Assembly: GCA_046597185.1 (NCBI GenBank)
Contig: JBKJLF010000261.1
Coordinates: 1-11,526 of the forward strand
Source of the DNA: CAMBDR01 sp046597185
Lineage (GTDB): Bacteria > Pseudomonadota > Gammaproteobacteria > Burkholderiales > Burkholderiaceae_D
Reading direction: 5' to 3'
DNA length: 11,526 bases
Position 1 is the stretch's first letter; every line of letters begins with the position of its first letter. The position numbers and the translations under genes were made by a program. The notes beneath the pieces are model-generated. The model was not told the origin of the DNA. It worked only from the letters and a program-made list of their open reading frames with translations, and did no database searches. Of this stretch, positions 6,174 to 11,526 are shown one piece after another.

Positions 6174-6968
6174 ATGGGGCAGTACGCGCAAGCAATCCAA
6201 CAATTATACGTGTCTTATTTTTCCAGACCAGCCGATTCGGGTGGGCTGGCATATTGGGAAGGCGTGGTAGAAAAAGCCAAGGGCGATTTGAGTGAGGTCA
6301 GTGCTGCGTTTTCGCAGTCGAATGAATACCGTGATGCGTATGCAGGCAAAGGCAATGGTGCCATTATTGATCAGGTGTATATGAACTTGTTTGGGCGACA
6401 TGCGGAAAGCGATGGCAAGGCTTATTGGTCGAATTTGTTGGATAAGAAATTACTGTCCATCGATCACATTGTCGAATCCTTGGCTGCGGGTGCGCGCGGT
6501 AGCGATATGGTGGCACTCAATAGCAAGGTGATGACGGCTGCCGTGTTCACTGCCGCCCTCGATACCCCCGCAGAGATTGCCGGCTTCAACGGTGTCAAGG
6601 CACTGAGCGGCGCGAAAGAGTTGCTGGCTTTTGTGGTGGATAATGCTGGCTATACCGAAGTGATGGCATCGGGTGGCAAGTTGGAAAAATTATTAACCAT
6701 GATCGCGACCAATGCCGGTGTTGCCGTGGGCGAACCTAACCCGAACATTGCCGTAGGCGAACCCAATCCAAACGCAACCATTGCCGTTGGCGAACCTCAC
6801 CCAACCGCCGGTATCACCATTGGAGAGCCCCATCCCAATGCAGGCTTTGCGGTTGGCGAACCCCACCCAACAGCTGGTTTTGCGGTTGGCGAACCATCAC
6901 CCGCCATCGTTGAAACCGTTAAATTGATCGGCTTAAGCGATATGGGGCATGTTTTGCCAGTAATGTAA
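6174..6968 (+). CDS. DUF4214 domain protein with C-terminal GEP repeats
   Basis: The protein has 264 residues. The N-terminus MGQYAQAIQQLYVSYFSRPADSGGLAYW and a second related block IDQVYMNLFGRHAESDGKAYW (65-85) are the duplicated DUF4214 motif, found in secreted or surface-layer-type proteins, often at the start of RTX or adhesin polypeptides. A helical segment follows to about residue 180, then six GEP repeats (183-244), and a short tail ending HVLPVM. There is no signal peptide, membrane segment or calcium-binding RTX nonapeptide, so any export would be through a non-Sec route. AGGAG lies seven bases before the ATG. The hairpin at 7001-7028 probably ends the transcript. The neighbouring gene is an exosortase substrate, consistent with a cell-envelope region. 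Exact function unknown. Confidence 0.88.
   Translation: MGQYAQAIQQLYVSYFSRPADSGGLAYWEGVVEKAKGDLSEVSAAFSQSNEYRDAYAGKGNGAIIDQVYMNLFGRHAESDGKAYWSNLLDKKLLSIDHIVESLAAGARGSDMVALNSKVMTAAVFTAALDTPAEIAGFNGVKALSGAKELLAFVVDNAGYTEVMASGGKLEKLLTMIATNAGVAVGEPNPNIAVGEPNPNATIAVGEPHPTAGITIGEPHPNAGFAVGEPHPTAGFAVGEPSPAIVETVKLIGLSDMGHVLPVM
6720..6905 (+). repeat. Six in-frame GEP repeats, mostly 33 bases each
   Basis: Residues 183-244 of the DUF4214 protein contain GEP at 186, 195, 206, 217, 228 and 239, so one 9-residue step is followed by four 11-residue steps. The unit is roughly [FI]A[VI]GEP[HNS]PxAG. Codons differ between copies (GGC GAA CCT, GGC GAA CCC, GGA GAG CCC, GGC GAA CCA) while the protein motif is kept. 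Confidence 0.9.
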
Positions 6969-6971
6969 TTG

Positions 6972-7000
6972 TTGTCATTTCTCTTAAGTTAGGATACAAT
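6972..7000 (+). promoter_or_regulatory. Sigma-70 promoter of the PEP-CTERM gene
   Basis: TTGTCA (6972-6977) and TACAAT (6995-7000) are separated by exactly 17 bases, matching five of six consensus bases each. Transcription would begin about 7006-7008, giving a leader near 57 bases before the ATG at 7064. The promoter sits immediately after the DUF4214 stop codon and its -10 box directly abuts the hairpin at 7001. Confidence 0.75.
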
Positions 7001-7038
7001 GCGCTGCCAAGTTTCACTTAGGTGGCGCTTATTTTTTG
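7001..7038 (+). terminator. Rho-independent terminator hairpin after the DUF4214 gene
   Basis: GCGCTGCC (7001-7008) pairs with GGTGGCGC (7021-7028), two of the eight pairs being G-U. Inside, AAGT pairs with ACTT around a TTC loop with one bulged A. TTATTTTTT follows. The position, 33 bases after the DUF4214 stop, fits a terminator for that gene. Because the adjacent promoter starts transcripts inside the 5' arm, they would lack most of that arm and escape termination. Confidence 0.7.
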
Positions 7039-7063
7039 TATTCAAAAAAACTCTGGAGAGAAT

Positions 7064-7612
7064 ATGTTTTCGTTTAAAAATGTTGTAATGTCATTGGGTA
7101 TGGTTGCCGCTTTGGTTGGCGCAAATGTTGCAGTAGCCGATACGATTTCGGTTAAAGATTTAACGGTATTCGAGATTTTGCCTTCGTCCGATATTTTGGT
7201 ACTCGGTCCAGTCAATTTGGACACCCCGATTGGCCGTGCGCCAAGTTTGATTGATTTTCAAAATGGTAACTTCTTCATTCAGGCTTCCTCAATCCCTGAT
7301 CAAACCATTTCTTATGTGATTAATCAAAACGTCACCATTAACGGCATTACCAAAAACGTGGCCTTCAACTTCGATACATCCATCGGTGCCGCTGCGGATA
7401 CGCTTACTTTTCATACTGGTGCGGTAACCCAATTTGGTAATGTTTCTTTCCAGGCTTTGGGTTTTAGCGGTAGTGCCGACACACTGGGCGACCACTTTTT
7501 CACAATTCAAGCGCAAGTGAGCGCGGTGCCGGAACCAGAAACTTACGCCATGATGCTTGCTGGTTTGGGTTTATTGGCCTTTGCTGCAAAACGCCGCCAA
7601 GCTGCCAAGTAA
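7064..7612 (+). CDS. PEP-CTERM sorting domain protein (exosortase substrate)
   Basis: The protein has 182 residues with a Sec signal peptide (residues 1-25, basic start, hydrophobic core, AVA before Asp26). A beta-rich body of about 130 residues with no cysteines is not a domain I recognise. The C-terminal sorting signal is textbook: VPEPETYAMM (155-164), a hydrophobic helix LAGLGLLAFAA, then the basic tail KRRQAAK. Such proteins are handled by EpsH-type exosortases and are typically surface or exopolysaccharide-matrix proteins in Gram-negative biofilm formers. The start is the ATG at 7064, three bases after GGAGAG, rather than an in-frame GTG at 7022 that would disrupt the signal peptide. 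It has its own promoter and terminator, so it is monocistronic. No exosortase gene is in the window. Confidence 0.92.
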   Translation: MFSFKNVVMSLGMVAALVGANVAVADTISVKDLTVFEILPSSDILVLGPVNLDTPIGRAPSLIDFQNGNFFIQASSIPDQTISYVINQNVTINGITKNVAFNFDTSIGAAADTLTFHTGAVTQFGNVSFQALGFSGSADTLGDHFFTIQAQVSAVPEPETYAMMLAGLGLLAFAAKRRQAAK

Positions 7613-7633
7613 ATTGCAGATACTCTGTAAATG

Positions 7634-7668
7634 CGCGCCCGTTGGCCAAGCTGACGGGCGCGTTTTTT
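7634..7668 (+). terminator. Strong rho-independent terminator of the PEP-CTERM gene
   Basis: CGCGCCCGT (7634-7642) and ACGGGCGCG (7654-7662) form a perfect nine-base-pair stem with an 11-base loop, followed by six T. It begins 21 bases after the stop codon. Confidence 0.93.
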
Positions 7669-7703
7669 CTTGAAATCCTGGTTTTCAATGACGTGGTAGA
7701 CAG

Positions 7704-7712
7704 TGCTACAAT
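7704..7712 (+). promoter_or_regulatory. Candidate extended -10 promoter of the antitoxin-like gene
   Basis: TGCTACAAT is an extended -10 element (TGn plus TACAAT). The -35 region is weak (TTCAAT at 17 bases). A short inverted repeat, GTAG-ACAGTG-CTAC, overlaps the box and could be an operator for self-repression, as in many toxin-antitoxin loci, but it is only four base pairs. Confidence 0.45.
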
Positions 7713-7800
7713 GAACAACGATGTTGTGCTGGCAAGATGGCTGTCCGTGCTGCGTTTGGGTGGTTTGGCCAATTTGTAAAGTTGAAACAGGAGGAGCGCT

Positions 7801-8007
7801 ATGGAAGACCTGATAACCCCGGTCAGCAGCAAAGATATCATTCGCGATTTGCTTGCACGGTTGCCTGAAGATATTTCATTGCAACAAGTTGCCCAGGAAA
7901 TTGAATTTGTCGCGGCAGTACGGCAAGGCATGGCAGAATTGGATCGTGGTGAAAGCGTGTCTCTTGATGAAGTGGAAGCTGAGATGCAGTCATGGATTAT
8001 CAAGTAA
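7801..8007 (+). CDS. Small antitoxin-like protein, apparently without an intact toxin partner
   Basis: The 68-residue acidic protein MEDLITPVSSKDIIRDLLARL... has the layout of a widespread antitoxin family paired with RelE/ParE toxins: a short helix around a DxxRxLLxxLP pattern, a central helix (about 26-47), then GESVSLDEVEAEMQSWI (50-66). A perfect AGGAGG lies six bases before the ATG. Downstream, an overlapping ATG starts what looks like the first 11 codons of a RelE/ParE toxin, then fails. An antitoxin would bind and neutralise the toxin and repress its own promoter. Left alone it may be inert or protect against a toxin encoded elsewhere. The family assignment is from pattern memory, so the function is moderately sure. 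The gene itself is likely real. Confidence 0.7.
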   Translation: MEDLITPVSSKDIIRDLLARLPEDISLQQVAQEIEFVAAVRQGMAELDRGESVSLDEVEAEMQSWIIK

Positions 8008-8057
8008 GGCTTTCATTGACTGCGTGCCTTAAATATCAATCGTATTTATTTCTATGA
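7992..8057 (+). pseudogene. Relic of a RelE/ParE-type toxin gene start
   Basis: The ATG at 7992 overlaps the end of the antitoxin gene by 16 bases, the usual arrangement for such pairs. The frame opens MDYQVRLSLTA, much like the beta strand that begins RelE/ParE toxins, but continues CLKYQSYLFL and stops at a TGA after 21 codons. Further in-frame stops follow closely. I do not find the rest of a toxin in the other rightward frames up to 8260. A full toxin would be about 90-100 residues. Confidence 0.5.
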
Positions 8058-8253
8058 TTTGCATAAGCTGAGTCCGAATCGTTGATGATGGTGCGGCCAA
8101 ATTGACAGTGCCAAACCGGATGTGATGGACCCGAATAAGAATGGTTTCTTCGATCATTTCGTCAATTTCAATAAAGGAGATGTGGGGTGAATTACCCGCT
8201 TTTTTGAACGCCGGATCACCCACCACCACTGCCCGTGATTTGTCCGGCGTCAC
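8029..8253 (-). CDS. Small hypothetical protein downstream of the alpha/beta hydrolase
   Basis: A 74-codon frame starts with GTG 15 bases after the hydrolase stop codon on the same strand. GGGGGA lies about ten bases upstream as a possible ribosome-binding site. The product has no signal peptide or cysteine. It has a mixed segment SPHISFIEIDEMIEE followed by TILIRVHHIRFGTVNLAAP, which could form beta strands. I do not recognise a family. Its 3' end overlaps the toxin relic on the opposite strand. It could be a real operon partner of the hydrolase or a chance frame. Confidence 0.4.
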   Translation of the reverse strand: MTPDKSRAVVVGDPAFKKAGNSPHISFIEIDEMIEETILIRVHHIRFGTVNLAAPSSTIRTQLMQIIEINTIDI

Positions 8254-8268
8254 CCCGTAATGATCCCC

Positions 8269-9741
8269 CTAGCGTTTTTTAGCCTGCTCAGCTTTTTCCA
8301 AATGTCTTTGATACCCCTCAATCACGCTGGCAGGCTTGTTATTTGCTTGCGCCAATGCAATGGCTTTTTTGAATTGGCTGATCGCGTCGCCCGCTTTGTA
8401 GGACTCCAGTAAGACCACGCCATAATTGTCACGCGCGCGGTCAGAATTGGGGTTGTTGTTGGCGTTGAGCATCGTCACCAATTCGGCCACTTGCGGCTGG
8501 CCGCGCTGATCCAAAAATTCAAAACCCACTTTATTGACTTCGGCTTCGCTTAACCGGCTCGATTTTATTGCTTCGGCCACCAATTGTTCCGCCTCTTTAT
8601 TACGCCGCGCCGCCAATAATTGGGCCGCTTTTTCGCAAGCCCCCACCAAATTGCCCTTCACTTGCTGTTGCCCCTGCTGTTTGGCGCGCTCGGTGGCATT
8701 GGCCATCACTTGCTCAATCGCACCGATCACCAAATTGGGTTGCTCCAGTTGAATATGGTGGCCACTGGTGGAGGTGAGGATGTGCGCACCATTGGAAAAC
8801 TGGCGGAAAAATTGGCTATGCAATTCACGCCAAATCTCTTGCGCCCGGTTGGTGAGCATAAACATATCCGGGTGGTCGTAGCGCTTGGTGGAAGTGAGTA
8901 GCACAGTGGGGACATCGGGCAAGGGCGTGGCTTGCGGCAAGCTGCCGGAATTGAGGATTTGCAGCGCGGTTTTGAGTTCGCCCTGAAATTGTGCCGGAAT
9001 ATTGGCGCGCAGCAAGGCTTCATCTTGCGAAACTTTGGCGGCATCGACCTTTTTCAGTTCGATCCATTGCTTTTCATCGGATGGATCAATCAACACCATG
9101 CCCAGCACATGATTCTGGTGTTGCATCACATAATTGCGTACCATAAATGCGCCATACGAATGCCCGACAAAAATATACGGCGGCGGCAGTTTTGCCGCTT
9201 CCATCATTTGGGTAAATTCTTCGGTACTTTGATTGAGGCTGAGCGGCTCCGGACGGCCGTTGGATTTGCCATTGCCCGCGCGCGAATACAACACCACTTT
9301 GGCCGATTTGGCAATGGCTGGGGCGACTCTGTCCCAGCTGCCAATATGGCCAGTGAGGCCTGCTTCAAAAACGACCGTGTAGGGGCCATTGCCCATGGTG
9401 ACCAAATGCAGGCTGTTGGCACCGATCCGGACAAAGCTTTCTGCGCGCGGCACGGCTGGCTCAGCGCTGTTGCCCGGCGGCGGTGCGGGTGTATAGGCGG
9501 GTTCGGCATAGCCGGGTGTTGGTGTCGGCGTGGGCGTACCAATGACTTTATCAATCATCGCATTGGCTTTCTCTTCCGCTTTTTTCTTGGCGGCATCAAT
9601 TGCAATTTGCTTGGCGGCATCGGTAAGCGAGCCGCTGGAGGGTAAGCCGATATCGATCGGTGCGGCAAGGGTGCCGAGATGGAAGCTCATGCATAAGCAT
9701 AAGCAAATGCTTGCCAGTTGGAAAAGGTGCGAAGATTTCAC
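8269..9741 (-). CDS. Exported alpha/beta hydrolase with C-terminal TPR-like region
   Basis: The protein has 490 residues. A signal peptide (about 1-27, cysteine-containing core, LAA site) is followed by an Ala/Lys/Glu-rich helix (41-66) and a Pro/Thr linker with TPTPTPTPG (69-77). The hydrolase domain spans about 100-350: VVFEAGLTGHIGSWDRVAP, an RAGNGKSNGRPEP loop, nucleophile Ser195 in GHSYG, LIDPSDEKQW, and the catalytic-type His328 in SGHHIQLEQP. Residues 365-488 form helical repeats resembling TPR (KEAEQLVAEAIKSSRL, then AGDAISQFKKAIALAQANN). It probably acts on an ester or amide in the periplasm; the substrate is unknown. The start is a GTG at 9741 with GGGAG upstream. It diverges from glcD across 218 bases. 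The hydrolase call is secure and the TPR call is moderate. Confidence 0.9.
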   Translation of the reverse strand: MKSSHLFQLASICLCLCMSFHLGTLAAPIDIGLPSSGSLTDAAKQIAIDAAKKKAEEKANAMIDKVIGTPTPTPTPGYAEPAYTPAPPPGNSAEPAVPRAESFVRIGANSLHLVTMGNGPYTVVFEAGLTGHIGSWDRVAPAIAKSAKVVLYSRAGNGKSNGRPEPLSLNQSTEEFTQMMEAAKLPPPYIFVGHSYGAFMVRNYVMQHQNHVLGMVLIDPSDEKQWIELKKVDAAKVSQDEALLRANIPAQFQGELKTALQILNSGSLPQATPLPDVPTVLLTSTKRYDHPDMFMLTNRAQEIWRELHSQFFRQFSNGAHILTSTSGHHIQLEQPNLVIGAIEQVMANATERAKQQGQQQVKGNLVGACEKAAQLLAARRNKEAEQLVAEAIKSSRLSEAEVNKVGFEFLDQRGQPQVAELVTMLNANNNPNSDRARDNYGVVLLESYKAGDAISQFKKAIALAQANNKPASVIEGYQRHLEKAEQAKKR

Positions 9742-9810
9742 GTTGAAACACTCCCGGTGGATGGATTAAGCTGACGCCAAGAAACGATCTGATTTTGACG
9801 ATGATGCTGA

Positions 9811-9837
9811 TTTTGCTAATTTTGCTAATTTTGCCGA
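9811..9837. repeat. Three 9-base tandem repeats upstream of the hydrolase gene
   Basis: TTTTGCTAA occurs twice in a row, followed by a third, diverged unit TTTTGCCGA. The repeat lies in the divergent intergenic region, 70 bases upstream of the hydrolase start. Leftward it encodes ISK-ISK-IS in a frame I regard as spurious. Confidence 0.7.
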
Positions 9838-9849
9838 TCTTAGGTGTAA

Positions 9850-9855
9850 ATGATA
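9850..9855 (-). promoter_or_regulatory. Candidate -10 box of the hydrolase gene
   Basis: On the minus strand the sequence reads GGCGTATCAT, close to the GCCGTATCAT found in the two 15-base repeats and likewise upstream of a leftward gene (109 bases from its start). No good -35 box is visible. The shared core suggests a promoter type common to these genes. Confidence 0.35.
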
Positions 9856-9870
9856 CGCCAGAATCCCCCA

Positions 9871-9905
9871 AAACCAGTGTAATTGGTTACACTCTGAGCT
9901 GGTTT
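9871..9905. promoter_or_regulatory. Palindrome in the hydrolase/glcD divergent region, possible operator
   Basis: AGTGTAA-TTGG-TTACACT (9876-9893) is a perfect 7+7 inverted repeat with a four-base centre. An overlapping longer pair, AAACCAG (9871-9877) and CTGGTTT (9899-9905), surrounds it. It lies 67 bases upstream of glcD and just behind the -10-like box of the hydrolase, a position suited to a dimeric repressor or activator of either gene. GntR/FadR-type regulators such as GlcC control glcD in other bacteria, but the sequence does not clearly match their site. Confidence 0.5.
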
Positions 9906-9959
9906 GTGTCGCTTCGCTGATTTGTTTGTTGATTTTTTACCGGATACCCTGCCTATACC

Positions 9960-11447
9960 ATGAATTCCGCACCCATTTTACCGCCTTCGGCACAACGTAA
10001 GCACCAAGTTGTCAGCGCATTGCTGGCGGTATTGCCTGCAGGCAGCGTATTGTATCACCCGGAAGATACCACTCCCTATGAGTGCGATGGCTTGGCCGCG
10101 TATCGGCAATTGCCGATGGTGGTGGTATTGCCGCACGACGAAGCACAAGTGATGGCGGCGCTCAAGGTGTGCAAGGATCTGGCTTGCCCCATCGTGCCGC
10201 GCGGGGCGGGCACGGGTTTATCCGGTGGGGCGCAACCGCTGGCGGATGGGGTGGTACTCTCGACGGCGCGTCTGAACCGGATTTTACAGATCGACCCCTT
10301 GGCCCGTACCTGTTTGGTGCAACCGGGGGTGCGCAATTTGGCAGTATCGGAAGCGGCCAGTACCCATGGTTTGTATTATGCGCCCGACCCCTCGTCGCAA
10401 ATTGCCTGCACCATCGGCGGCAATGTGGCAGAAAACGCCGGGGGCGTGCATTGTTTGAAATATGGCTTGACCCTGCATAATGTGTTGCGGGTGCGCTGCA
10501 TTACCAGTTCTGGCGAAGTATTGGAGCTGGGTAGTGCGGCACCGGACGCGCCGGGGTTGGACTTATTGCCGCTGTTTATTGGCTCCGAAGGCATGCTGGG
10601 CATTGTAACCGAGGTATTGCTGAAATTGGTGCCCAAGCCGCAGACGGCGCGGGTGATTATGGCGTCCTTTACCAGCGTCGCACAAGGCGCGCAAGCGGTG
10701 GCCCAAGTGATTGGCGCAGGGATTATTCCGGCCGGGCTGGAAATGATGGATCAAACTTCGGTACGTATGGTAGAACCCTTCGTGCGGGCAGGTTACGATA
10801 CCGACGCCGCCGCGATTTTGCTGTGCGAATCCGATGGCACGCATCAAGAAGTCGAAGAAGAAATTGCGCGTATGCAAGCGGTGTTGCAGCAGGCGGGCGC
10901 GAGCGCGCTGGCGGTGTCACAATCGGAAGCCGAGCGTTTGCGCTTTTGGTCGGGGCGCAAAAATGCCTTTCCGGCGGCCGGGCGAATTTCTCCTGATTAC
11001 TATTGCATGGATGGTACCATCCCGCGCCAGCATTTGGCCAGGGTGTTGCAGGGTATTGCTGATATGGAGAAAAAATACCAGTTGCGCTGCGCCAATGTGT
11101 TTCACGCGGGGGATGGTAATTTACATCCGCTGATTTTATTTGATGCCAATGTGGCCGGTGAAATGGACAGGGCCGAAGCGTTTGGTAGTGAGATTTTGGA
11201 ATTATGCGTGGCCGTGGGCGGCACCATTACCGGGGAACATGGGGTGGGCGTAGAAAAAATCATGGCCATGTGCGTGCAGTTTTCCGAAGCCGAGTTGAGT
11301 ACTTTTCTGGCGCTCAAGGGGGCGTTTGATCCGGCGCGCTTACTCAATCCGAATAAAGCGATTCCGACTTTGCAGCGCTGTGCCGAAGGCGGAAAAATGC
11401 ATGTGCATGGTGGGCGTTTGCCGTTTCAAGACTTGCCCCGGTTTTAG
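9960..11447 (+). CDS. glcD: Glycolate oxidase subunit GlcD (FAD-linked)
   Basis: The protein has 495 residues, the usual GlcD length. GlcD is the FAD-binding catalytic subunit of the membrane-associated GlcDEF complex, which oxidises glycolate (and D-lactate) to glyoxylate and feeds electrons to the respiratory chain. The N-terminal PCMH FAD domain shows LPMVVVLPHDEAQV (51-64), IVPRGAGTGLSGGAQP (78-93), and DPSSQIACTIGGNVAENAGG (143-162). The C-terminal cap domain shows the conserved VFHAGDGNLHPLI (380-392) and GGTITGEHGVGVEK (420-433). No clear ribosome-binding site precedes the ATG at 9960, which is unusual here; expression may rely on a very short leader. A soluble D-lactate dehydrogenase is the alternative, but the following gene start supports GlcD. 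Confidence 0.93.
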   Translation: MNSAPILPPSAQRKHQVVSALLAVLPAGSVLYHPEDTTPYECDGLAAYRQLPMVVVLPHDEAQVMAALKVCKDLACPIVPRGAGTGLSGGAQPLADGVVLSTARLNRILQIDPLARTCLVQPGVRNLAVSEAASTHGLYYAPDPSSQIACTIGGNVAENAGGVHCLKYGLTLHNVLRVRCITSSGEVLELGSAAPDAPGLDLLPLFIGSEGMLGIVTEVLLKLVPKPQTARVIMASFTSVAQGAQAVAQVIGAGIIPAGLEMMDQTSVRMVEPFVRAGYDTDAAAILLCESDGTHQEVEEEIARMQAVLQQAGASALAVSQSEAERLRFWSGRKNAFPAAGRISPDYYCMDGTIPRQHLARVLQGIADMEKKYQLRCANVFHAGDGNLHPLILFDANVAGEMDRAEAFGSEILELCVAVGGTITGEHGVGVEKIMAMCVQFSEAELSTFLALKGAFDPARLLNPNKAIPTLQRCAEGGKMHVHGGRLPFQDLPRF

Positions 11448-11460
11448 CCCGGGTAAAAAA

Positions 11461-11496
11461 GTAGATCAGGTAGATAAGGTAGCTCAGGTAAATAAG
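11461..11496. repeat. Four 9-base tandem repeats between glcD and the next gene
   Basis: GTAGATCAG, GTAGATAAG, GTAGCTCAG and GTAAATAAG follow one another, and a partial fifth unit, GTAGACAT, comes after one extra G. The block fills most of the 58-base gap and its last AAGG serves as the likely ribosome-binding site of the next gene. Confidence 0.85.
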
Positions 11497-11505
11497 GGTA
11501 GACAT

Positions 11506-11526
11506 ATGCAAACCATGGTAGAACAA
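11506..11526 (+). CDS. glcE: Start of the next gene, probably glycolate oxidase subunit GlcE (cut by the window end)
   Basis: Seven codons are visible (MQTMVEQ), beginning at an ATG preceded by AAGG about eight bases upstream, 58 bases after glcD on the same strand. Betaproteobacterial GlcE proteins commonly begin with a similar short helix, and glcE normally follows glcD. Too little is present to prove it; the call rests mostly on gene order. Confidence 0.45.

Noticed and set aside
9596..9871. A leftward 91-codon frame containing GKISKISKISII.
   Set aside because: The repeats come from the 9-base tandem repeat, and the frame then overlaps the real start of the hydrolase in a different frame.
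1..11526. CRISPR arrays, tRNA or rRNA genes, insertion-sequence transposases and integrases.
   Set aside because: None was seen on either strand. There is no regular spacer-repeat array, no transposase motif and no clover-leaf candidate.

Overview
The window looks like chromosomal DNA from a betaproteobacterium, most likely Burkholderiales and possibly Oxalobacteraceae. The clues are a PEP-CTERM exosortase substrate, a DUF4214 protein whose N-terminus (MGQYAQAIQQLYVSYF) is of a kind common in that family, a two-step D-2-hydroxyacid/glycolate oxidase locus (glcD, apparently followed by glcE), and moderate GC. The family placement is an inference from memory, not a search.

Layout. Bases 1-1158 hold the C-terminal 385 codons of dxs (isoprenoid synthesis), rightward. 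Facing it is a leftward PduO-type cob(I)alamin adenosyltransferase (1249-1824). Next comes a compact leftward three-gene cassette (1916-5076), transcribed in the order DUF262 protein, DUF3696-type AAA ATPase, then a protein with a novel N-terminal region and a DUF4160-like C-terminus. The genes overlap by 8 bases or are separated by 4, and the cassette has its own extended -10 promoter. It is visibly more AT-rich than dxs or glcD and is the most interesting part of the window: a candidate anti-phage or other NTP-driven conflict system. Upstream of it lies a 106-codon C-terminal relic of an amidinotransferase with an intact terminator. A perfect 15-base direct repeat (1856-1870 and 5727-5741) brackets the cassette plus the relic.

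Bases 5900-7700 carry cell-surface genes: a stop-riddled relic of a DUF4214 gene start, an intact DUF4214 protein with six GEP-type repeats, and a PEP-CTERM protein with its own promoter and a strong terminator. The promoter's -10 box abuts a terminator hairpin that probably ends the DUF4214 transcript. Bases 7700-8060 hold an orphan antitoxin-like gene followed by a 21-codon relic of what was probably its RelE/ParE toxin.

A leftward exported alpha/beta hydrolase with a C-terminal TPR-like region (8269-9741) and a small unknown ORF after it (8029-8253) come next. The hydrolase diverges from glcD (9960-11447). The gap between them holds a strong palindrome and short 9-base repeats. glcD is followed by four 9-base tandem repeats and the first seven codons of a gene that is probably glcE. 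Overall, housekeeping genes at both ends (dxs and the adenosyltransferase on the left, glcD on the right) flank about 8 kb of accessory, partly decayed material.
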